From Azorinus chamasolen (taxonomy: Eukaryota; Mollusca; Bivalvia; Cardiida; Solecurtidae): DNA of 64,000 bases. Location of the stretch: NCBI GenBank assembly GCA_963576725.1, contig OY755241.1, positions 74,933,001-74,997,000 of the forward strand. The letters are read 5' to 3'. Positions 43,101-55,100 of this stretch are shown here, one piece after another; the first letter of the stretch is position 1; every line of letters begins with the position of its first letter. The translations under genes and the position numbers were made by a program. The notes under the pieces were generated by a model. It was not told the DNA's origin. It did no database searches and saw only the letters and a list, made by a program, of their open reading frames with translations.

Positions 43101-46100
43101 CGTCCTCATTTGCAGTTTGTGTAGAAGAGCCCATCATTGTTTAAAATATATAAAGTACACTCGTCTACGCTTATTTCATTAGTAGCATGTGGCTTCTTCC
43201 GGAAGAGCGACCAAAACTTGTTCTGCTCAGAATGGCGTAAACGTTCATGTTATTAAAATTATTACGCTTACGAGAAATTAATTTCTTCTATGCTATTTTG
43301 CTTTCGCATAATACTATTCTATTTTCAGGCGATGGCTTACTGTTGTAACTGTGTAAATCACGGAGGTACACTTTTCTAGCGTGTCTGCATTCAGAATCAA
43401 ACCATTCACTATCTTTTTTTTCAAATCATCGTCTTTAAAGCGTACATGTTTTGAAAAAAGAGGATCAGCAACCGAACGCATAGTTGCAACAATAATTTTG
43501 ATAATACTTTTTAGAGAGTGACTGTGCAGTGCTTATTGCAGGAGGGGCATTAAGCAGTCATATGATTTGAAAGTGTAACTTACTGTTAAATATCTGTCCG
43601 GTTTAGAGTGGGTGTATTTTAATGTAAGAAAGTGCAATAACCTTAAAACTTCATACAGTATGGCAATACTGGCTATTCCCAAAGTAAGGTGGCACAATAA
43701 TAACTTGTCTCAGTTTAAATCTGTCATACAATAACATAAGTGATATTTACATGTGTACATGATGTAGACAGTGAAATAAAAGCTATACAGTAAAACGTTT
43801 ATTGAGTGATCATACTTTAAGTAAAATTGACAGCTGGTAAGTAAGTGGAAGTGGGCATTAAATGCAGGTTGAAATGCAGAATATATTGTGGAAGTTTTTG
43901 TATGGCTTTCAACATGTGTTTAACACCAACTAGTATGAAAGGCAAATGGTTTGACTGCTTACATGATGTTTTATCTCAATACCTAATTAACTAATTTTAA
44001 AATTTAAATCTTTGCAATAAATAAACTGAAAAGGAGCATTTACAAGATATTGGGGAAAATAAGAAGTGTGTGGATTTGAAACCATTGTGATAAATGGAGC
44101 ATTTGCTTCTTTTAGGGCAAATGTTCTTTTATCACAATTGATTAGAAAAGTGACTTTTATATTGGTGCTAAGTGATACTTGAAGTTGTCTCGTTTAATTC
44201 TGTCGTAAAATAATATAAGAAGTATTACATTTGTACATAATGTAGACATAGTGAGAAAAAAAGCTATACAGGGAGATTATAACATTAGGAACAGTAACAG
44301 CTGGCAAGTAATAGACGTGGGCATTAAATGCAGATTGAAATGCAGGAAATAGTGATGGTGTTTGGTCTAAACATGCGTTTAACACCAACTAGTATGACAG
44401 GCAAATGATTTGACTCCTTAAATTGTGTTTTAATCCATTACCTCATAGGTTAAATTTTGCATCAATAAATTGAAAAGGAGCATTTACTAGAGGAATGTAA
44501 AAAATAAGAAGTGTGTAAATGAAACCATTGTTATAAATTGAGCTTTTGCCTCTTAAGAACAATTACCGTATTTAGCACAAGTATATCAAAACGTGTCTCC
44601 TACATAGGTGGAGGTGATTCGGAAAGTAAGGTCACATAATAATAAGTTGTCTTAGTTTTTATACAATAAAATAAGATATATTAATATGTGTACATGATAT
44701 ACATGGTAAAAGAAAAGCTATACAGTAAAACCTGAATCGAGTGATCATAACTTGGCAAATGGGCATTAAGTGCAGTGTGAAATCAAGGAAAATCTTGTTG
44801 ATGTTTTTGTTTGACTTTCAACTTGTGTTTATGCTTTATCAGAAACTGGTATGAAAGTTCAACGAGTTTACTGTTTACAATGGTGTTTATTGTTTAACCC
44901 TTTCCCTGTTCTATGTTTTTTTTCTCAATTTCAATACCTACTCAATATTCATGGACAAAACAGTTATAATGAAATATGGAACATCACAGCTATGTAAGAA
45001 ACTAAGGAAATAGATCTATCAAATTATTTTAGCAAACAGAGTAGACCCTGATCAGACGGCTCCTCTAGGAGCCGTCTGATGTGGGTCTACTCTGTTTGCA
45101 AATGCGTGAAAACACGTTTATATGAAGGAAGGGGTTAAACTCATTACCTCATAGGCTATTTTTGACATCTACCTCTTTGCATCAATAATCTGGAAAGTAG
45201 TATTTAATAGGGAAATGGGAAAAATAAGAAATGTGAAGTTTTGAAACGATTGGTATAAATGTAGCATGGACAGGGGCGAGTTGGACAGGGGTCAGTTGGT
45301 CCTGGGCCGAATGGAATTAGGCGATGTTGGAAGTCGGTTAAGTTGACTTCTCCTTCACTATTACGGTGGTGCACATGTCAAAATGCATTTGCCCAAATTG
45401 CAAGTTGTAAACAGTTGGTACGAATCAAAGGCATTGTTTCGTGTTGCTAAAAAATATTTTATATTGTGATACCGAACACGACGATCTTGTTCCGGATAGG
45501 AAAAATTTGGATGGTGGTGATGTTGCGATTTATATAACGGTAAAAACAAAAACATTCCGGCTCCAGTACCAAAGCAAATTTCCCCCATCACTAATTGCGC
45601 GGGGCCCTGATGGGGCCCGCGCAATAAATCCACGTATTGCCTGGCCAAAATATCACTTGTTTATATGAAACATGAAACATTAGTTTGTGCATGAATATGC
45701 ATGTAGTAAAGGGTTTATAATCTAACGAACCACTAGTAAACCAGACAAAACATTACCACGTGTTAACCCCATCCCTCATGAATATTAATTTTATCAGTTT
45801 GTGAATATTCATGGACTGAACCTTTTCATTACACATAAAACATGAAATATTCTGGCTGAAACGGAAACTGCATAATCAGATATTTATCATTCCACAAACA
45901 AACAGAGCTGACCCTGATCAGACAGCTCCTATAGGATCTGTCTGATCTGGATCTACTCTGTTTGCAAATGTTGTAAACAGTCGTCCACCCGAGGGAACGT
46001 ATTAAATGAACTTCCACTTATCCCCACAGGGACTATCCAGTAGTTGTTGGAACATGTCTGCCCGAGGGTACTACCCGCGCTGATCTGACCTTGATCACTA

Positions 46101-49100
46101 CTGGCCCGGATGGATACTGGCTAGACGCCAATATTGCTGCCGCTGATTCTATGCAGGAGCTGTCCGAGGACACAAAAATGAACAAATATTACATGGATGG
46201 CAGGTAATTATATGTATCAAGCTACTTTGTCAACCTGTATCTCATATTCATGACCTACAGCTCGCATTGGACTTGCAAACAGCTTGGATCCAGATGAGAC
46301 GCCGAGTAACTCTGCGTCTCATCAGGATCCAAGTTGTTTGGCATTCGGCCGATCATTTCTCAATAACTTGCTCGAATCGAATATTGTCAAAATTGCACCC
46401 GATCCAAATTTATCGCAGTTTGACTTTGTAAAATGATAATGCAAGGTTTAACAAGTGTTTGTGATATTAAGGACAGAGCTTTATGGTTTGATCACAATTC
46501 CCACTCATTAAATGCAATTTGACTTTGTAAATCGATTTGGCAGTAAACTGTGACAGTTACTGTTAAATTACATTTGTAGCTATTCGCTAATGTTCAGATC
46601 GAAATGTTGCGGTTATAGATGGTTACTGGTGTTGCGGTTACAGATGGTTACTGGTGTTGCGGTTACAGATGGTTACTGGTGTAATCGCAATACATGTATT
46701 TTGGTCTGAAATTAGCGAAAAGTTCCGTAAAAACTGTTACTGTCATCTGAACGCAGCGCTGGTTGTTTACATTTGCAGAATGTTGTATCTGAGATTCCAA
46801 TCAAAGAAAACACGAAATCCAGACTGGGACAAGTTTGACAACACGATGTGTGCAGGAAAGTCGTGTCCTAAACTCACCCTCACTCTCAAGACCAATAGGC
46901 CGTATACGCCGTGTTTTGAAACTACCCCAGAGGAGGTACGTACTAAAACGCAGACCTCTACGTTAGTCATTATCCTTTAGTATGCTGCGGGTGGTTAAGT
47001 TATTACCTACGCAAACAATTTAGATCCAGGGTCCATGCTTATAAAGCTTTTAGTTGAGTCTGAGATCATTCTCAAGCTTTTGATTGGTCAGATTTGAGCC
47101 TTTGGCTCAAATCTGACCAATCCAAAGATTGAGAACTCAAATCTGACCAATCAAAAGCCTGAGAACGAAACTCAGATTCAACTAAAAGCTTTATAAGCGT
47201 GGACCCTGATGAGAAACCGCGAATAGCTGTAACTGTATACCGTATTTACTGTATATATCCATATACAGTAGAACCCCTCTAATGCGACCACTTAAAGAAT
47301 ACGAATAGCTGTTCTTTGTAAGCAGGTGGTTGCTTAATGCAGGACAAAAGTGATGCAGAAAGCTCCTCTAGGAGCTTTCTGCATTACTTTTGTTCAGCAT
47401 GAAGCTACCACCTGCATCTAGCACCCATATTAGAACCTCTTTTAGGTGGTCGCATTAGCGGGGTTTTACTGTAATTCCAATCCAGCGACGTTTACACAAA
47501 ATCGCCGAATCTGATTGGTTGAAATTTGACATTCATTTCTCAATGAATGTAAAGAGCTGGTTCTTTGCCGTTGCTCCATCATTTACATGAAGTCGGTAAC
47601 CAGTAGCCGATACACTATGGAACTACTTCTTTTTACTATGCACGAAGTACTATTTATAGACAAATTCATTAAAACCATGCATGTTGACGTAGAATTATTG
47701 GGAGAAAATGTTGTTTTGAAGTTTTGTGGAGCGCGTATTTTGAAATAATATTATTCTCTTTGATTTTATGGCTGAATGCATGTAACAAAAACGTGACGTG
47801 TATTTTGACATCTTTGAAAAAGACCCTTAGTGGTCGAAATATTAGATCAGAGCAGTTCAAGTATTTATGTAGAACTATGTCTCATCTACACTGAACCAAA
47901 CCAGAAACTTTCGTAAAGTACGTGCAAAAGTTTCAAGGCTACCTTTGAGATGCACACTCATATATGCGGGTGGTAATTCCTAAAACAGTTATAGTTTGTC
48001 AATCCCGATATAAAAGTCCGATCGGCTTATTTAATGCGAAATTCGAGTTTCACTTGGTCGTAAGGGATGGACACATCTGGTCCACGTGAAAGATATTCGT
48101 ATGAACCAAAATATTGCTATAGTCGTATATACCTACTGAAAAGTTCGAAAACGTTTTACATTTAAGTTTTTATTAGAAAAATCAATGACAAGAAATCTGG
48201 AACATTTAGAAGAGAGTGCTGTCAAGCAGTCAGCACTGCATGCGGTGGATACTTATTATTGACTTTTGAAATCGACACCTTCGTTATTTTAATTAAAACA
48301 ATCGGTCCAATATGCCGATTTCAAAAGAATCACAAGATATTCTTTTACAAAGAAAGCCGGTTTTATCGTAATTTATTGGAACGTTGAAAAAATATCTACT
48401 TTCAAACTTATCGAAAATTGCTTTTGTAGTACAGTATACATACGAATCGTTTTGAATCTGATCGTAATTTTGAAAATGCTAGAAATACGAGCATGGCTGA
48501 AAGAGGACAAACTTTCAGTTTTTTTTATAAACTATAACGAAGAAGGCACAACAAAAGATTACTTAGCCAATCACATTTCTGTTTCTTCTTTATCTTCAGC
48601 TATCTACAGATGTTTATATCGATGATTTGGAAAGTATCGACTGCACGTACCCATCCGGACAACCCGACTCTGTAAGTTAATTTCTCCAAGAGATTGTTTT
48701 CAAATCGTGACGTGTTTGTGTTTAAGCCTACACCTGACTGAGACATATTTTGCAAACAGAGTAGACCCAGATCAGATGGCTCCAACAGATCAGGGTCTAG
48801 TCTGTTAGCTTATGAAATAAAATAAATGTGTGTCTAACGTTTCATGATATAACAAACATATGCTATAATAAAAATTAAGCTAATTGATAAATGAATACAG
48901 TAAAACCCCGCTAATGCGACCGCCTAAAAGGGGTATAATTCTGGGTGCTAGAGGCAGGTGGTAGCTTAATGCAGGACGAAAGTAATGCAGAAAGCTCCTA
49001 GAGGAGCTTTCTGCATTATTTTTGTCCTGCATTAAGCAACCACCTGCACCAATATTTATTCATTAGGTGGTCGCATTACAGGGGTTCTACTGTACTTACA

Positions 49101-52100
49101 AGACTTTTCATGAGGTAGAGGGGAATACGTTTGCCACATAGGGCTAATGAACACAAACATAGAGATTCCTACACACACAAACATCCTCATTTGGTTCCTT
49201 TGGACCGTCTTACGAAATATCGTACGATCAAATATATTACGATAATCGATACCACCGGCATAACCGATATTATAACTTCAAACGACAGATAGTGTCGTCA
49301 GATCTAACCTACGAAAATCCAGTTGCGATCATCGTATGTTAGAACTCACGATAATTTCAGTCCTACGATGTTTCAGTCCTACAATGTTTCAGGGCTAGGA
49401 TGTTTCAGAACTACGATGTTTCGTGAGACGGGGTCAAGGATATTAACGTGCCCCATGTAAAGCACACAAAGGGATTTAAACCCACAGCCAGTCATATCAT
49501 TGTTTTCATATTAGGACCAGTCGTACCACTTTCCATATATGCAGTAAACCCCCTCTTATCCGGACTTTTAAATTAGTACCAATGTCGAGCTTTTAGACAG
49601 GTGGCAGCTTAATACAGGGTACCAGTGTCGGTCTGTAAGACAGGTGGCAGCTTAATACAGGGTACCAGTGCCGGTCTGTAAGACAGGTGGCAGCTTAATG
49701 CAGGGTACCAGTGTCGGTCTGTTAGACAGGTGGCAGCTTAATGCAGGGTACCAGTGTCGGTCTGTTAGACAGGTGGCAGCTTAATACAGGGTACCAGTGT
49801 CGGTCTGTAAGACAGGTGGCAGCTTAATGCAGGGTACCAGTGTCGGTCTGTTAGACAGGTGGCAGCTTAATACAGGGTACCAGTGTCGGTCTGTTAGACA
49901 GGTGGCAGCTTAATGCAGGGTACCAGTGTCGGTCTGTAAAACAGGTGGCAGCTTAATACAGGGTACCAGTGTCGGTCTGTTAGACAGATGGCAGCTTGAT
50001 ACATGGTACCAGTGTCGGTCTGTTAGACAGGTGGCAGCTTAATACAGGGTACCAGTGTCGGTCTGTTAGACAGATGGCAGCTTGATACAGGGTACAAGTG
50101 TCGGTCTGTTAGACAGGTGGCAGCTTAATACACGGTACCAGTGTCGGTCTGTTAGACAGCTGCCAGCTTAATACAGGGTACAAGTGTCGGTCTGTTAGAC
50201 AGCTGGCAGCTTAATACAGGGTACCAGTGTCAGTCTGTTAGACAGGTGGCAGCTTAATACAGGGTACCAGTGTCGGTCTGTTAGACAGCTGGCAGCTTAA
50301 TGCAGAGTACCAGTGTCGGTCTGTTAGACAGGTGGCAGCTTAATACAGGGTACCAGTGTCGGTCTGTTAGACAGGTTGCAGCTTAATACAGGGTACCAGT
50401 GTCGGTCTGTTAGACAGCTGGCAGCTTAATGCAGGGTACCAGTGTCGGTCTGTAAGACAGGTGGCAGCTTAATGCAGGGTACCAGTGTTGGTCTGTAAGA
50501 CAGGTGGCAGCTTAATGCAGGGTACCAGTGTCGGTCTGTAAGACAGGTGGCAGCTTAATACAGGGTACCAGTGTCGGTTTGTTAGACAGGTGGCAGCTTA
50601 ATGCAGGGTATCAGTGTCGGTCTGTTAGACAGGTGGCAGCTTAATACAGGGTACCAGTGCCGGTCTGTTAGACAGGTGGCAGCTTAATACAGGGTACCAG
50701 TGCCGGTCTGTAAGACAGGTGGCAGCTTAATACAGGGTACCAGTGTCGGTCTGTAAGACAGGTGTCAGCTTAATGCAAGTTGAAAACTATGCAGAAAACT
50801 TCTAAAAGAGCTTTCTGCATGACTTCCTCCCCTTGCATTAACGCATTTTTACCCACGATCCCACACATGAGACATAGGCAGACAGTGTAGACTCGGACCT
50901 TCTAATCAGAGTCTACACTGTTTGCTAATAGGAATTTCAATATAAAACAAAAAGAAATAGAAAATTTGGGTCAGTCATCCCTTAGATCACAACTGGGTTA
51001 ATCCAATATACACATATGGAATAATCCACTGGGCGCTTATGGGTTAACAAAAAAGCTTTAGAGGGATTTTACTGCATTCGATATCAACACCATATCGTGG
51101 AATTTAAACCCAACACACAGTAACATTGACTGTTTCCAGAGTCAGTGCTAGCTTTTAGTTGAGTCTGAGTTTCGTTCTCAAGCTTTTGATTGGTCAGATT
51201 TGAGTTCTCAAGCTTTTGATTGGTCAGAGGCTCAAATTTGACCAATCAAAAGCTTGAGAACAATCTCAGGCTCAACTAAAAGCTTTATAAGTATGGACCC
51301 AGTTGTACTACTTTTTAATATTTCATAATTTCATATTTCATTTCAGGACTGGGGAGCGGGTGACACTATGATGAAAGCGCGTGACGGTAACTGGGGCGAG
51401 TGGAGTGGCTGGGCTGAGTGTTGTAATGGTAAGAATTACACATGTACAGTAGAACACGAACATGTCTTAACCCATTCCCTCATAGGCTATTTTTAGACAC
51501 GACCTCTTTGAATGAATCTACTGAAAAAGAGTTTAAACTACAGAAAATGAAAATTTTAGAATTTTATAGCTTGATACCATTGTGATAAATAGAGCATTTG
51601 CTCCTACAATGGTTTCACAAAGTGACTTTTACAGAGTCGTCAAAAGTCGTCAATATGTGGGAATGGGTTTAGCGGTCATCAACAAGATGTCTATGTATGG
51701 GTCTGTAAGGCAGGTCGTAGCTTAATGCAGGTCCTATAGGAGCTTTCTCTATTACTTTGACGTGCTTTTTAAGACTCGTATGTTCTATAAATGAATGGTC
51801 GCCTAAGACCGATTCTACTGTATACACATAAAGTAACAGCTTTCTACAACGGCGTATATCCCGATTATTCGAATTTTCTGTATAGAAGAATTTAAACTCA
51901 TTTAGGCAGCTGGATGTTTAATGCATAGTGAAAGTCTTGCAGAAAAGCTCCTATATATGTCTGCATGACTTTCGCCATGCATTAAGCGGTCGCCTATCTT
52001 AACCCTTCTCTTGCTATTCACGTCAATATACCTATCTGTAAATAGTGCAGATCCAGATGATACAGCTCCTGCAGGAGCTGTCTCACAGGGTCTGCACTAT

Positions 52101-55100
52101 TTACAAGTTGATTGTGCAGCCAGTGCACTCCACACCAGTGGTTTGTACACAGTGCAGATATATGTATTTATACAACAGGGTATGGGTAAAGATGGAGAAA
52201 TGTATTTTAAAATTCAGCAAGAGAACGGTTAAAGAAAGATAATACGTGTTTTTAGTTTCGAATAATCGTGATTTTACTGTATATATATTTTATGGGGTGA
52301 AGAGTTAATACATCTGCAACGTTGAATGATTTTATACTCAGAAGTTTTGCAACAAATTTAGACAGAATAATTATCCTTAAATTACCCAATATGTTAAATA
52401 TTGTAAATGAACATTAGGCATATGAGATCAGTTCCTCTGATTAGATGTCTAACGTTAATGTTCATTGCCAATAATGATGTTGATTGTATACCTAACAATG
52501 ATTTACAGATAAATTTCAGTTAACCCATTCCCTCATATAAACGTGTTTTCACGCATTTGCAAACAGAGTAGACCAGATCAGACGGCTCCTAGAGGAGCCG
52601 TCTGATCAGGGTCTACTCTGTTTGCTAATAGAATTTGATACATCTGTTTATTTGCTTTCTAAAATGTCTACAATCATCTACCTTCTATATTTCTTTATAA
52701 CTATTCTGTTAATAAATATTCAGCAGGTATTAAAATTTGGCCTAAATACAGAACAGGGAAAGGGTTAAGATAAAATTCATATCTGATATCACCACGTCTA
52801 GTGATTATATCACTTATAGTGATATCATTGTTTCGCCGTAGAAATTGGGGATTCATCAGTATGCATATATTATAAACAGAATAATCAACATCGTTTGGTT
52901 GATATTTAAACTATGTCAAGAGAACGGGTTGTTATCCGGTTAAAATACGACTTCTAATAATTCATTTTTAACAGGATAACAACCGTTCTCGTGAAGATCT
53001 CGGTTTTTGATAAATAACCCATTCTCGCGAAGAACACGTTTTGTCCGGAGTAACAACTCATTCTCTTGAAGAACTCTTTTTTAACCGGATAATAACCCGT
53101 TCTCGTAAAGAACTCGTTTTTAACCCTTTCGCTGCCAAACTCCGTCGTCTGCAAACATTGTCGTCTGCTAAACATTTTCATTCTTTTGATTTTCTTCATT
53201 TTACAAACAGTTTGGATCCTGATGAGACGCTGAGTTACTCGGCGTCTCATCTGGATCCAAACTGTTTGTATAGGTAATCACAGATCCGGCATTGGCAGCG
53301 AAAGGGTTAAACGGTGAGCAACCAATTCTCGTGAATAACTGGTTTTAAACGAGATAACAACTATATTATCGAGAAGAACTCCTTTTTAACGGATAGCTTC
53401 CCATTCTCATGAAATTTTTAATATCAACCAAGCAATAAATTGATTATCCTTTAAGTCTTATGCTTTATTTGTATATTAGGAATATTTCCTTGCACTGTTC
53501 AGCAGCAATATATTTCTTCTCTGTATTCACCGACCGTGAAGCCATTCATTTCCTATACTTCCAGCCAATGGTGTGGTTTCCCAGACCACCAGATACAGAC
53601 TCTGTGACAATCCGCCGAAGTCAGAGTCCGGAGCCGATTGTCCGGGTGCCGCCCAAGACTCAGGACCGTGCGATAAGCCTTGTCCAGGTAAAAACACACG
53701 TTGCCTTTGCCACTCTATGCAAGTGACTGCTGCATATCGAAAGCTTTGCGCAAACTTACTGTAACTACATTCATAAGCATTTACAAATTGTCTTCTTTTG
53801 TTCTGAAAACTATGTTTTCTTCAATTTCTTTCCGAATTTACGATAGGGATTTGAATAATTTGGATTCGCATGAGAATGGTTGTTAAGGTCATTACTTTGT
53901 AGTTACAATTGATTTTCATTTGGTACATGCACTTTTTAAACTATTGTTTTTGATGATGCAATTATTGTTCAAATCTCAGGGAATTTTTTTATAGTCAGTT
54001 TGAACTCTGAAGTATTTCGTTTTGAAACAAACGAAGTTTTCAACCGCTGTGCAGGTTATCGTGGCCTAATTGCCAGTTGCACACAGTGTTTGTCGGTCTG
54101 TGATCAGGATCATAGATGTTTGACAATTTTAAAATAGTACTATGCAAAGCATAGACTAATTGAATAAATTTATGTATAATTGAATGCGACATACACAAAA
54201 GAATGACCAGGTAACAATTTTATACTGAACATGGTACGTTCGAATTCATAGTTTTCCTAGCACACATGCTTGATCCTACCTCTAAGTTTCATCGAAATGC
54301 ATTCTATTGACACTAGGACTGTATTTTAATATAGCATAATGCTTCGAAAAGTCCATAGCAAGTTTCAAGAAACAGGCTTATTTTTTACAGTTTGATTGCT
54401 TTAAAATGTATTTAGAGAAAAGAATATCAACAAATATAAAGAACATGAATTAAAATAAATATACTAGATTTTTTTTTCTATTTACATTGGTTTTGACGAG
54501 ATTCGAACCAACGAACTCTGGATTCACAGTCGCAGCCCTTTCCCCTACGCTATAGCTTGGGTCCCAATATATAACGGTTACATTGTTCTATTTATACGCT
54601 ACATATGTGTGAAAAGCAACAACGACTTGTGAACGTACAAACTTAATATGCAAATTATACAGACCCACTTTTCATGAAATCTCCACAACAGAAGTCCGAC
54701 ATAACGTGGTCGGATTCTGAAAGTCCCATAACCTTCCTGTGGTATTTACAGAAGTCCGATATATGGTCGTCGGATTCTGAGTTAAATGCCCCTTTTGCCT
54801 AGTCACTTATATCTTTTGCAAACAGAGAAGACCCAGGTAAGGTAAGAAGGCTCATAGAGGAGCCATCATCAGGATATGCACTGTCTTGTTACACTTTTGT
54901 TTGGAAAATTCCCTAAATTTTCACCATAAGCTCATTGTAGCTGGACTTGTTTCAATTCTGGAATAATCCTGTTGTAATGGTTAGGTAGACCAAAGGAGAC
55001 AATTTTTCATGTGTACCATTGCAGAACAAGATAGAATTGTTGGAGGTACATACCATAGCCACATAACCTAAAATAATTATTTTGAGTATAACATCCACTA

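Larger units (their letters stand above)
49542..51074. mobile_element. TA-type MITE swollen by a 43-bp minisatellite and a nested MITE
   Basis: Left end CAGTAAACCCCCTCTTATCC, right end TTTAGAGGGATTTTACTG. The left arm (GACAGGTGGCAGCTTAATRC AGGG) is multiplied into the array 49585-50772. The right arm is split at TTAA by the element 50838-51047. Confidence 0.8.

Noticed and set aside
45441..45668. 75-codon open frame near a GC-rich palindrome
   Set aside because: No family match, no splice signals that fit the gene's phases, and it overlaps the palindrome TTGCGCGGGGCCC/GGGCCCGCGCAA.
54488..54572. A functional tRNA-His on the minus strand
   Set aside because: Box B and an anticodon-like GTG are visible, but the acceptor and T stems do not pair. 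Kept only as a remnant.
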